Translations under genes and position numbers: made by a program
NCBI GenBank assembly: GCA_038380795.1
Contig: CM076263.1
Span: forward strand, 11,274,709 to 11,338,708
DNA length: 64,000 bases
DNA from: Pyrocephalus nanus
Lineage: Eukaryota > Chordata > Aves > Passeriformes > Tyrannidae
Direction of reading: 5' to 3'
Notes under the pieces: model-generated
Database searches by the model: none
What the model saw: the letters and a program-made list of their open reading frames with translations, nothing else
What the model was told of the DNA's origin: nothing
Shown here: piece by piece, positions 50,281 through 62,279 of the stretch
Layout: every line of letters starts with the position of its first letter
Position numbering within the stretch: position 1 is the first letter of the stretch

Positions 50281-50827
50281 TGCAGATGTCTGAAAAGAAA
50301 GGAGCAGCACATCTATTCAGAAGACTAGTTCAAAGAGTACCCTGGGAAACAACCCTTGGAAACAAAGGGGTCCAAGAGTGGTGGACATGCTTCAAAAAGG
50401 AAGTCTTAAACACCCAGGAGGAGGCTGAACCAGTCTGCCAAAAGGCATGCTGATGGGGAAGATGACCAATCTGGCTGAACAGGGAGATTTTAAAGGAAAA
50501 TAGGCTACAAAAGAGAGCCTACCAATTATGGAAAAAAGGGCTGGCTACTCAGGAAGAGTTTACGAATACAGTTAGAACTTGTAGAAAGAAAATCAGAGAC
50601 GAATGCAGAATTCAAACTTGATCGTGCCACTTCTGTTAAGGATAACAAAAAGTCTATAGATACCTCGACAGCAAAAGGAGGGAGAAGGAAAACCTCCATT
50701 CTTTGTTGGACATGGACGGGAACATAGTTATCAAAGACAAGGACAAGGCTGAGGTATTTAACACCTTCTTTGCCTCAGTCTTCAACAGTAAGACAGGTTG
50801 TCCTGAGGACAACTGGCTTCTGGAGAC

Positions 50828-53428
50828 TAGACAGGGATAAGAAGCTGAATAGCCCCCCTGTAATCCAGGAGGAAACAGTGAGCGACCTGCTGAGCCACCT
50901 GGATCCTCACAAGTCTATGGGACCAGAGGGGTTCCATCCTAGGGTGATGAGGGAGCTGGTGGAGGAGCTCACCAAGCCGGTCTCCATCATTTACCAACAG
51001 TCCTGGCTCTCTGGGGAGGTCCCAGATGATTGGAAGTTGGCCAATGTCACACCCATCCACAAAAAGGGCTGCAAGGAGGACTCAGGAAACTCCAGGCCTG
51101 TCAGCCTGACCTCAGTGCCTGGCAAGGTTCTGGAGCAGATCATCCTGAGTGCAATCACACGGCACCTACAGGATGGACAAGGGATCAGAGCCAGACAGCA
51201 AAGGTTCAGGAAGGGCAGGTCCTGTTTGACCAACCTGATTTCCTTTTATGATCAAGTGGCCCACCTGGTAGATGAGGGGAAGGCTGTGGATGTGTCTATC
51301 TGGACTTCAGCAAAGCCTTTGACACCGACTCCCACAGCAGATTCCTGAAAAAGCTGCAGCCCATGGCTTGGACAGGGCACTCTGTGCTGGGTTAAGAACT
51401 GGATGGATGGCGGGAACCCAGAGAGTAGTGGTGAATGGGTCTGCATCCAGCTGGTGTTTGGTCACCAGTGGTGTCCCCCAGGGATCAGTGTTGGGCCCAG
51501 TCCTGTTTAACATCTTTACTGATGATGTGGATGAGGGGAATGAGTCCATCATTAGCAAATTTGCAAACGACACCAAGTTGGGAGGGAGTGTCGACCTGCT
51601 GGAAGGCAGGAGGGCTCTGCAGAGGGACCTGGATAGGCTGGAGAGTTGGGCTGATTCCAATGGGATGAGGTTCAACAAGGCCAAGTGCCGGGTCCTGCAC
51701 TTTGGCCACAACAACCCCCTGCAGCACTACAGGCTGGGCACAGAGTGGCTGGAGAGCAGCCAGGCAGAAAGGGGCCTGGGAGTTTGGATTGACAGGAAGC
51801 TGAACATGAGCCAGTGTGTGCCCAGGTGGCCAAGAAGGCCAATGGCATCCTGGCCTGCATCAGGAACAGTGTGGCCAGCAGGAGCAGGGAAGTGATTCTT
51901 GCCCTGTACTCAGCGCTGATGAGGCCACACCTGGAGTGCTGTGTCCAGTTCTGGGCCCCTCAGTTCAGGAAGGATATTGAGGTGCTGGAGCAGGTCCAGA
52001 GAAGAGCAACCAAGCTGGTGAAGGGACTTGAGCACAAATCCTATGAGGAAAGGCTGAGGGAGCTGGGGTAGTTTAGCCTGGAGAAGAGAAGGCTCAGGAG
52101 TGACCTCCTCACTCTCTACGACTACGTGAAAGGAGGTTGTAGCCGGGGGGGGTCGGTCTCTCCTCTCAGGCAACCACCAGTAGGACATGAGGGCATGGGC
52201 TTAAGCTCTGCCAGGGGAGGTTTGGATTGGATATTAGAAAGAAATTCATTACAGAGAGGGTAATCAGACATTGGAATGGGCTGCCTAGAGAGGTGGTGGA
52301 TTCTCCATCCCTGGAGGTATTTAAGAAGAGACTGCATGTGGCACTTAGTCCTGTAGTCTAGTAACTGTGGTGGTATTGGATCGAGAGTTGGACCTGATGA
52401 TCTCAGAGGTTCTTTTGAACCTGGCTGATTCTTTGATTCTATGAATCAAAGCAGGAGAAGGCAAGTGGAAATCTATAAGCAGCCCCACAGTGGGTTGAAA
52501 CAAAGCACGCAGAGGAAAGATGCCTGCATTGTTTAGTTGTGAGTCAGGGAGAAAACAGGGCTTTAAAGTGCATTTTGCAGTTCTGGTCCATGTCTCCCCT
52601 TCTTGATTTGTTTCTCCCTCCAGTCTCCCAGCGCTGGGAACTCAAATATTCCCAGGGGAGAGAGAAGCAGCTACTGCATTACTCAAGGAGCCAAGAGATA
52701 CTGTAGTGCTACAGATGAAAGGGCTATGTGACCGTCTTGGGACAGACTTCCCATTTATAACAGCCAGCCCAAGATCACCGCACTTCAGGATATTTTGGTT
52801 TTCTCCTCTTGCATCTTCTGTCAAAGAGAGCTGTATCTGACACTGGAGGAGAGGATACCTTCAGGAGCCACAGCGACCTACTGCAGATGTCTGAAAAGAA
52901 AGGAGCAGCACATCTATTCAGAAGACTAGTTCAAAGAGTACCCTGGGAAACAACCCTTGGAAACAAAGGGGTCCAAGAGTGGTGGACATGCTTCAAAAAG
53001 GAAGTCTTAAACACCCAGGAGGAGGCTGAACCAGTCTGCCAAAAGGCATGCTGATGGGGAAGACGACCAATCTGGCTGAACAGGGAGATTTTAAAGGAAA
53101 ATAGGCTACAAAAGAGAGCCTACCAATTATGGAAAAAAGGGCTGGCTACTCAGGAAGAGTTTACGAATACAGTTAGAACTTGTAGAAAGAAAATCAGAGA
53201 CGAATGCAGAATTCAAACTTGATCGTGCCACTTCTGTTAAGGATAACAAAAAGTCTATAGATACCTCGACAGCAAAAGGAGGGAGAAGGAAAACCTCCAT
53301 TCTTTGTTGGACATGGACGGGAACATAGTTATCAAAGACAAGGACAAGGCTGAGGTATTTAACACCTTCTTTGCCTCAGTCTTCAACAGTAAGACAGGTT
53401 GTCCTGAGGACAACTGGCTTCTGGAGAC
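50828..53428 (+). repeat. Array unit 2 (2,601 bp)
   Basis: Same content as unit 1. Single copy of the 39-bp block; T at 52,286; C at 53,064. A private change makes ERDLGVW read ERGLGVW (near 51,774). RT reads FAND with the same two frameshifts and TAG. Confidence 0.93.
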
Positions 53429-56068
53429 TAGACAGGGATAAGAAGCTGAATAGCCCCCCTGTAATCCAGGAGGAAACAGTGAGCGACCTGCTGAGCCACC
53501 TGGATCCTCACAAGTCTATGGGACCAGAGGGGTTCCATCCTAGGGTGATGAGGGAGCTGGTGGAGGAGCTCACCAAGCCGGTCTCCATCATTTACCAACA
53601 GTCCTGGCTCTCTGGGGAGGTCCCAGATGATTGGAAGTTGGCCAATGTCACACCCATCCACAAAAAGGGCTGCAAGGAGGACTCAGGAAACTCCAGGCCT
53701 GTCAGCCTGACCTCAGTGCCTGGCAAGGTTCTGGAGCAGATCATCCTGAGTGCAATCACACGGCACCTACAGGAGCAGATCATCCTGAGTGCAATCACAC
53801 GGCACCTACAGGATGGACAAGGGATCAGAGCCAGACAGCAAAGGTTCAGGAAGGGCAGGTCCTGTTTGACCAACCTGATTTCCTTTTATGATCAAGTGGC
53901 CCACCTGGTAGATGAGGGGAAGGCTGTGGATGTGTCTATCTGGACTTCAGCAAAGCCTTTGACACCGACTCCCACAGCAGATTCCTGAAAAAGCTGCAGC
54001 CCATGGCTTGGACAGGGCACTCTGTGCTGGGTTAAGAACTGGATGGATGGCGGGAACCCAGAGAGTAGTGGTGAATGGGTCTGCATCCAGCTGGTGTTTG
54101 GTCACCAGTGGTGTCCCCCAGGGATCAGTATTGGGCCCAGTCCTGTTTAACATCTTTACTGATGATGTGGATGAGGGGAATGAGTCCATCATTAGCAAAT
54201 TTGCAAACGACACCAAGTTGGGAGGGAGTGTCGACCTGCTGGAAGGCAGGAGGGCTCTGCAGAGGGACCTGGATAGGCTGGAGAGTTGGGCTGATTCCAA
54301 TGGGATGAGGTTCAACAAGGCCAAGTGCCGGGTCCTGCACTTTGGCCACAACAACCCCCTGCAGCACTACAGGCTGGGCACAGAGTGGCTGGAGAGCAGC
54401 CAGGCAGAAAGGGACCTGGGAGTTTGGATTGACAGGAAGCTGAACATGAGCCAGTGTGTGCCCAGGTGGCCAAGAAGGCCAATGGCATCCTGGCCTGCAT
54501 CAGGAACAGTGTGGCCAGCAGGAGCAGGGAAGTGATTCTTGCCCTGTACTCAGCGCTGATGAGGCCACACCTGGAGTGCTGTGTCCAGTTCTGGGCCCCT
54601 CAGTTCAGGAAGGATATTGAGGTGCTGGAGCAGGTCCAGAGAAGAGCAACCAAGCTGGTGAAGGGACTTGAGCACAAATCCTATGAGGAAAGGCTGAGGG
54701 AGCTGGGGTAGTTTAGCCTGGAGAAGAGAAGGCTCAGGAGTGACCTCCTCACTCTCTACGACTACGTGAAAGGAGGTTGTAGCCGGGGGGGGTCGGTCTC
54801 TCCTCTCAGGCAACCACCAGTAGGACATGAGGGCATGGGCTTAAGCTCTGCCAGGGGAGGTTTGGATTGGATATTAGAAAGAAATTCATTACAGAGAGGG
54901 TAATCAGACATTGGAATGGGCTGCCTAGAGAGGTGGTGGATTCTCCATCCCTGGAGGTATTTAAGAAGAGACTGCATGTGGCACTTAGTCCTGTAGTCTA
55001 GTAACTGTGGTGGTATTGGATCGAGAGTTGGACCTGATGATCTCAGAGGTTCTTTTGAACCTGGCTGATTCTTTGATTCTATGAATCAAAGCAGGAGAAG
55101 GCAAGTGGAAATCTATAAGCAGCCCCACAGTGGGTTGAAACAAAGCACGCAGAGGAAAGATGCCTGCATTGTTTAGTTGTGAGTCAGGGAGAAAACAGGG
55201 CTTTAAAGTGCATTTTGCAGTTCTGGTCCATGTCTCCCCTTCTTGATTTGTTTCTCCCTCCAGTCTCCCAGCGCTGGGAACTCAAATATTCCCAGGGGAG
55301 AGAGAAGCAGCTACTGCATTACTCAAGGAGCCAAGAGATACTGTAGTGCTACAGATGAAAGGGCTATGTGACCGTCTTGGGACAGACTTCCCATTTATAA
55401 CAGCCAGCCCAAGATCACCGCACTTCAGGATATTTTGGTTTTCTCCTCTTGCATCTTCTGTCAAAGAGAGCTGTATCTGACACTGGAGGAGAGGATACCT
55501 TCAGGAGCCACAGCGACCTACTGCAGATGTCTGAAAAGAAAGGAGCAGCACATCTATTCAGAAGACTAGTTCAAAGAGTACCCTGGGAAACAACCCTTGG
55601 AAACAAAGGGGTCCAAGAGTGGTGGACATGCTTCAAAAAGGAAGTCTTAAACACCCAGGAGGAGGCTGAACCAGTCTGCCAAAAGGCATGCTGATGGGGA
55701 AGACGACCAATCTGGCTGAACAGGGAGATTTTAAAGGAAAATAGGCTACAAAAGAGAGCCTACCAATTATGGAAAAAAGGGCTGGCTACTCAGGAAGAGT
55801 TTACGAATACAGTTAGAACTTGTAGAAAGAAAATCAGAGACGAATGCAGAATTCAAACTTGATCGTGCCACTTCTGTTAAGGATAACAAAAAGTCTATAG
55901 ATACCTCGACAGCAAAAGGAGGGAGAAGGAAAACCTCCATTCTTTGTTGGACATGGACGGGAACATAGTTATCAAAGACAAGGACAAGGCTGAGGTATTT
56001 AACACCTTCTTTGCCTCAGTCTTCAACAGTAAGACAGGTTGTCCTGAGGACAACTGGCTTCTGGAGAC
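53429..56068 (+). repeat. Array unit 3 (2,640 bp)
   Basis: Same content. Carries the 39-bp duplication (53,734-53,772 and 53,773-53,811) but otherwise shares the T and C marker states of unit 2, so its markers are a mixture of units 1 and 2. Private silent change G to A in CAGTATTGGG near 54,130. Confidence 0.93.
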
Positions 56069-58708
56069 TAGACAGGGATAAGAAGCTGAATAGCCCCCCT
56101 GTAATCCAGGAGGAAACAGTGAGCGACCTGCTGAGCCACCTGGATCCTCACAAGTCTATGGGACCAGAGGGGTTCCATCCTAGGGTGATGAGGGAGCTGG
56201 TGGAGGAGCTCACCAAGCCGGTCTCCATCATTTACCAACAGTCCTGGCTCTCTGGGGAGGTCCCAGATGATTGGAAGTTGGCCAATGTCACACCCATCCA
56301 CAAAAAGGGCTGCAAGGAGGACTCAGGAAACTCCAGGCCTGTCAGCCTGACCTCAGTGCCTGGCAAGGTTCTGGAGCAGATCATCCTGAGTGCAATCACA
56401 CGGCACCTACAGGAGCAGATCATCCTGAGTGCAATCACACGGCACCTACAGGATGGACAAGGGATCAGAGCCAGACAGCAAAGGTTCAGGAAGGGCAGGT
56501 CCTGTTTGACCAACCTGATTTCCTTTTATGATCAAGTGGCCCACCTGGTAGATGAGGGGAAGGCTGTGGATGTGTCTATCTGGACTTCAGCAAAGCCTTT
56601 GACACCGACTCCCACAGCAGATTCCTGAAAAAGCTGCAGCCCATGGCTTGGACAGGGCACTCTGTGCTGGGTTAAGAACTGGATGGATGGCGGGAACCCA
56701 GAGAGTAGTGGTGAATGGGTCTGCATCCAGCTGGTGTTTGGTCACCAGTGGTGTCCCCCAGGGATCAGTGTTGGGCCCAGTCCTGTTTAACATCTTTACT
56801 GATGATGTGGATGAGGGGAATGAGTCCATCATTAGCAAATTTGCAAACGACACCAAGTTGGGAGGGAGTGTCGACCTGCTGGAAGGCAGGAGGGCTCTGC
56901 AGAGGGACCTGGATAGGCTGGAGAGTTGGGCTGATTCCAATGGGATGAGGTTCAACAAGGCCAAGTGCCGGGTCCTGCACTTTGGCCACAACAACCCCCT
57001 GCAGCACTACAGGCTGGGCACAGAGTGGCTGGAGAGCAGCCAGGCAGAAAGGGACCTGGGAGTTTGGATTGACAGGAAGCTGAACATGAGCCAGTGTGTG
57101 CCCAGGTGGCCAAGAAGGCCAATGGCATCCTGGCCTGCATCAGGAACAGTGTGGCCAGCAGGAGCAGGGAAGTGATTCTTGCCCTGTACTCAGCGCTGAT
57201 GAGGCCACACCTGGAGTGCTGTGTCCAGTTCTGGGCCCCTCAGTTCAGGAAGGATATTGAGGTGCTGGAGCAGGTCCAGAGAAGAGCAACCAAGCTGGTG
57301 AAGGGACTTGAGCACAAATCCTATGAGGAAAGGCTGAGGGAGCTGGGGTAGTTTAGCCTGGAGAAGAGAAGGCTCAGGAGTGACCTCCTCACTCTCTACG
57401 ACTACGTGAAAGGAGGTTGTAGCCGGGGGGGGTCGGTCTCTCCTCTCAGGCAACCACCAGTAGGACATGAGGGCATGGGCTTAAGCTCTGCCAGGGGAGG
57501 TTTGGATTGGATATTAGAAAGAAATTCATTACAGAGAGGGTAATCAGACATTGGAATGGGCTGCCCAGAGAGGTGGTGGATTCTCCATCCCTGGAGGTAT
57601 TTAAGAAGAGACTGCATGTGGCACTTAGTCCTGTAGTCTAGTAACTGTGGTGGTATTGGATCGAGAGTTGGACCTGATGATCTCAGAGGTTCTTTTGAAC
57701 CTGGCTGATTCTTTGATTCTATGAATCAAAGCAGGAGAAGGCAAGTGGAAATCTATAAGCAGCCCCACAGTGGGTTGAAACAAAGCACGCAGAGGAAAGA
57801 TGCCTGCATTGTTTAGTTGTGAGTCAGGGAGAAAACAGGGCTTTAAAGTGCATTTTGCAGTTCTGGTCCATGTCTCCCCTTCTTGATTTGTTTCTCCCTC
57901 CAGTCTCCCAGCGCTGGGAACTCAAATATTCCCAGGGGAGAGAGAAGCAGCTACTGCATTACTCAAGGAGCCAAGAGATACTGTAGTGCTACAGATGAAA
58001 GGGCTATGTGACCGTCTTGGGACAGACTTCCCATTTATAACAGCCAGCCCAAGATCACCGCACTTCAGGATATTTTGGTTTTCTCCTCTTGCATCTTCTG
58101 TCAAAGAGAGCTGTATCTGACACTGGAGGAGAGGATACCTTCAGGAGCCACAGCGACCTACTGCAGATGTCTGAAAAGAAAGGAGCAGCACATCTATTCA
58201 GAAGACTAGTTCAAAGAGTACCCTGGGAAACAACCCTTGGAAACAAAGGGGTCCAAGAGTGGTGGACATGCTTCAAAAAGGAAGTCTTAAACACCCAGGA
58301 GGAGGCTGAACCAGTCTGCCAAAAGGCATGCTGATGGGGAAGATGACCAATCTGGCTGAACAGGGAGATTTTAAAGGAAAATAGGCTACAAAAGAGAGCC
58401 TACCAATTATGGAAAAAAGGGCTGGCTACTCAGGAAGAGTTTACGAATACAGTTAGAACTTGTAGAAAGAAAATCAGAGACGAATGCAGAATTCAAACTT
58501 GATCGTGCCACTTCTGTTAAGGATAACAAAAAGTCTATAGATACCTCGACAGCAAAAGGAGGGAGAAGGAAAACCTCCATTCTTTGTTGGACATGGACGG
58601 GAACATAGTTATCAAAGACAAGGACAAGGCTGAGGTATTTAACACCTTCTTTGCCTCAGTCTTCAACAGTAAGACAGGTTGTCCTGAGGACAACTGGCTT
58701 CTGGAGAC
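56069..58708 (+). repeat. Array unit 4 (2,640 bp)
   Basis: Carries the 39-bp duplication (56,374-56,412 and 56,413-56,451), and the C and T states of unit 1. By the markers I can follow it is indistinguishable from unit 1, three periods away. Confidence 0.93.
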
Positions 58709-61309
58709 TAGACAGGGATAAGAAGCTGAATAGCCCCCCTGTAATCCAGGAGGAAACAGTGAGCGACCTGCTGAGCCACCTGGATCCTCACAAGTCTATG
58801 GGACCAGAGGGGTTCCATCCTAGGGTGATGAGGGAGCTGGTGGAGGAGCTCACCAAGCCGGTCTCCATCATTTACCAACAGTCCTGGCTCTCTGGGGAGG
58901 TCCCAGATGATTGGAAGTTGGCCAATGTCACACCCATCCACAAAAAGGGCTGCAAGGAGGACTCAGGAAACTCCAGGCCTGTCAGCCTGACCTCAGTGCC
59001 TGGCAAGGTTCTGGAGCAGATCATCCTGAGTGCAATCACACGGCACCTACAGGATGGACAAGGGATCAGAGCCAGACAGCAAAGGTTCAGGAAGGGCAGG
59101 TCCTGTTTGACCAACCTGATTTCCTTTTATGATCAAGTGGCCCACCTGGTAGATGAGGGGAAGGCTGTGGATGTGTCTATCTGGACTTCAGCAAAGCCTT
59201 TGACACCGACTCCCACAGCAGATTCCTGAAAAAGCTGCAGCCCATGGCTTGGACAGGGCACTCTGTGCTGGGTTAAGAACTGGATGGATGGCGGGAACCC
59301 AGAGAGTAGTGGTGAATGGGTCTGCATCCAGCTGGTGTTTGGTCACCAGTGGTGTCCCCCAGGGATCAGTGTTGGGCCCAGTCCTGTTTAACATCTTTAC
59401 TGATGATGTGGATGAGGGGAATGAGTCCATCATTAGCAAATTTGCAAACGACACCAAGTTGGGAGGGAGTGTCGACCTGCTGGAAGACAGGAGGGCTCTG
59501 CAGAGGGACCTGGATAGGCTGGAGAGTTGGGCTGATTCCAATGGGATGAGGTTCAACAAGGCCAAGTGCCGGGTCCTGCACTTTGGCCACAACAACCCCC
59601 TGCAGCGCTACAGGCTGGGCACAGAGTGGCTGGAGAGCAGCCAGGCAGAAAGGGACCTGGGAGTTTGGATTGACAGGAAGCTGAACATGAGCCAGTGTGT
59701 GCCCAGGTGGCCAAGAAGGCCAATGGCATCCTGGCCTGCATCAGGAACAGTGTGGCCAGCAGGAGCAGGGAAGTGATTCTTGCCCTGTACTCAGCGCTGA
59801 TGAGGCCACACCTGGAGTGCTGTGTCCAGTTCTGGGCCCCTCAGTTCAGGAAGGATATTGAGGTGCTGGAGCAGGTCCAGAGAAGAGCAACCAAGCTGGT
59901 GAAGGGACTTGAGCACAAATCCTATGAGGAAAGGCTGAGGGAGCTGGGGTAGTTTAGCCTGGAGAAGAGAAGGCTCAGGAGTGACCTCCTCACTCTCTAC
60001 GACTACGTGAAAGGAGGTTGTAGCCGGGGGGGCTCGGTCTCTCCTCTCAGGCAACCACCAGTAGGACATGAGGGCATGGGCTTAAGCTCTGCCAGGGGAG
60101 GTTTGGATTGGATATTAGAAAGAAATTCATTACAGAGAGGGTAATCAGACATTGGAATGGGCTGCCCAGAGAGGTGGTGGATTCTCCATCCCTGGAGGTA
60201 TTTAAGAAGAGACTGCATGTGGCACTTAGTCCTGTAGTCTAGTAACTGTGGTGGTATTGGATCGAGAGTTGGACCTGATGATCTCAGAGGTTCTTTTGAA
60301 CCTGGCTGATTCTTTGATTCTATGAATCAAAGCAGGAGAAGGCAAGTGGAAATCTATAAGCAGCCCCACAGTGGGTTGAAACAAAGCACGCAGAGGAAAG
60401 ATGCCTGCATTGTTTAGTTGTGAGTCAGGGAGAAAACAGGGCTTTAAAGTGCATTTTGCAGTTCTGGTCCATGTCTCCCCTTCTTGATTTGTTTCTCCCT
60501 CCAGTCTCCCAGCGCTGGGAACTCAAATATTCCCAGGGGAGAGAGAAGCAGCTACTGCATTACTCAAGGAGCCAAGAGATACTGTAGTGCTACAGATGAA
60601 AGGGCTATGTGACCGTCTTGGGACAGACTTCCCATTTATAACAGCCAGCCCAAGATCACCGCACTTCAGGATATTTTGGTTTTCTCCTCTTGCATCTTCT
60701 GTCAAAGAGAGCTGTATCTGACACTGGAGGAGAGGATACCTTCAGGAGCCACAGCGACCTACTGCAGATGTCTGAAAAGAAAGGAGCAGCACATCTATTC
60801 AGAAGACTAGTTCAAAGAGTACCCTGGGAAACAACCCTTGGAAACAAAGGGGTCCAAGAGTGGTGGACATGCTTCAAAAAGGAAGTCTTAAACACCCAGG
60901 AGGAGGCTGAACCAGTCTGCCAAAAGGCATGCTGATGGGGAAGACGACCAATCTGGCTGAACAGGGAGATTTTAAAGGAAAATAGGCTACAAAAGAGAGC
61001 CTACCAATTATGGAAAAAAGGGCTGGCTACTCAGGAAGAGTTTACGAATACAGTTAGAACTTGTAGAAAGAAAATCAGAGACGAATGCAGAATTCAAACT
61101 TGATCGTGCCACTTCTGTTAAGGATAACAAAAAGTCTATAGATACCTCGACAGCAAAAGGAGGGAGAAGGAAAACCTCCATTCTTTGTTGGACATGGACG
61201 GGAACATAGTTATCAAAGACAAGGACAAGGCTGAGGTATTTAACACCTTCTTTGCCTCAGTCTTCAACAGTAAGACAGGTTGTCCTGAGGACAACTGGCT
61301 TCTGGAGAC
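58709..61309 (+). repeat. Array unit 5 (2,601 bp)
   Basis: Single 39-bp block. Has extra substitutions compared with units 1-4: GGAAGACAGG (LLEDRR for LLEGRR), CAGCGCTACA (R for H), and GGGGGGCTCGG for GGGGGGGTCGG near 60,031. The CAGCGCTACA state is shared with unit 6. Confidence 0.93.
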
Positions 61310-62279
61310 TAGACAGGGATAAGAAGCTGAATAGCCCCCCTGTAATCCAGGAGGAAACAGTGAGCGACCTGCTGAGCCACCTGGATCCTCACAAGTCTAT
61401 GGGACCAGAGGGGTTCCATCCTAGGGTGATGAGGGAGCTGGTGGAGGAGCTCACCAAGCCGGTCTCCATCATTTACCAACAGTCCTGGCTCTCTGGGGAG
61501 GTCCCAGATGATTGGAAGTTGGCCAATGTCACACCCATCCACAAAAAGGGCTGCAAGGAGGACTCAGGAAACTCCAGGCCTGTCAGCCTGACCTCAGTGC
61601 CTGGCAAGGTTCTGGAGCAGATCATCCTGAGTGCAATCACACGGCACCTACAGGATGGACAAGGGATCAGAGCCAGACAGCAAAGGTTCAGGAAGGGCAG
61701 GTCCTGTTTGACCAACCTGATTTCCTTTTATGATCAAGTGGCCCACCTGGTAGATGAGGGGAAGGCTGTGGATGTGTCTATCTGGACTTCAGCAAAGCCT
61801 TTGACACCGACTCCCACAGCAGATTCCTGAAAAAGCTGCAGCCCATGGCTTGGACAGGGCACTCTGTGCTGGGTTAAGAACTGGATGGATGGCGGGAACC
61901 CAGAGAGTAGTGGTGAATGGGTCTGCATCCAGCTGGTGTTTGGTCACCAGTGGTGTCCTCCAGGGATCAGTGTTGGGCCCAGTCCTGTTTAACATCTTTA
62001 CTGATGATGTGGATGAGGGGAATGAGTCCACCATTAGCAAATTTGCAGACGACACCAAGTTGGGAGGGAGTGTCGACCTGCTGGAAGGCAGGAGGGCTCT
62101 GCAGAGGGACCTGGATAGGCTGGAGAATTGGGCTGATTCCAATGGGATGAGGTTCAACAAGGCCAAGTGCTGGGTCCTGCACTTTGGCCACAACAACCCC
62201 CTGCAGCGCTACAGGCTGGGCACAGAGTGGCTGGAGATGTCTGAAAAGAAAGGAGCAGCACATCTATTCAGAAGACTAG
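61310..62279 (+). repeat. Array unit 6, truncated and most diverged
   Basis: Runs normally to GTGGCTGGAGA at about 62,237, then jumps to ATGTCTGAAAAGAAAGG, which lies about 1.1 kb further on in a full unit; this deletes the CR1 3' end and the start of the spacer. A short AGA overlap at the join suggests microhomology-mediated deletion. After GAAGACTAGT an LTR begins. It has the most private substitutions (GVLQGS for GVPQGS; ENWADS for ESWADS) and, unlike units 1-5, an intact FADD (GAC at 62,047-62,049). Confidence 0.9.

Larger units (their letters stand above)
48188..50827 (+). repeat. Array unit 1 (2,640 bp)
   Basis: Holds CR1 ORF2 remnants from the RT fingers (KSMGPEGFHPRVM, about 48,270) to the CR1 3' end at about 49,848, then 49,849-50,280 of unassigned DNA, then the upstream ORF2 part of the next CR1. 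Carries the 39-bp duplication, C at 49,685 and T at 50,463. Unit 4 has the same three marker states. Confidence 0.93.
48188..62279 (+). repeat. CR1-bearing ~2.6 kb tandem array (macrosatellite-like)
   Basis: Five complete periods and one truncated period. Phase-marking TAGACAGGGATAAGAAGC occurs at 48,188, 50,828, 53,429, 56,069, 58,709 and 61,310, so periods are 2,640, 2,601, 2,640, 2,640 and 2,601 bp. The 39-bp differences are due to one internal tandem duplication. Each period holds a 5'-truncated CR1 (about 2.2 kb, ending with the usual CR1 3' terminus) and about 0.4 kb of DNA I cannot assign. Units differ at only a few positions by eye. All share the same frameshifts, the same stop and mostly the same active-site change, so they descend from one defective copy by DNA-level duplication and not by separate retrotransposition. 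Confidence 0.95.

Noticed and set aside
48188..62279. CRISPR-like array or a diversity-generating retroelement
   Set aside because: Regular spacing plus reverse transcriptase text prompted the question. The period is 2.6 kb, there are no short spaced repeats or variable template regions, and the RT is clearly eukaryotic CR1.
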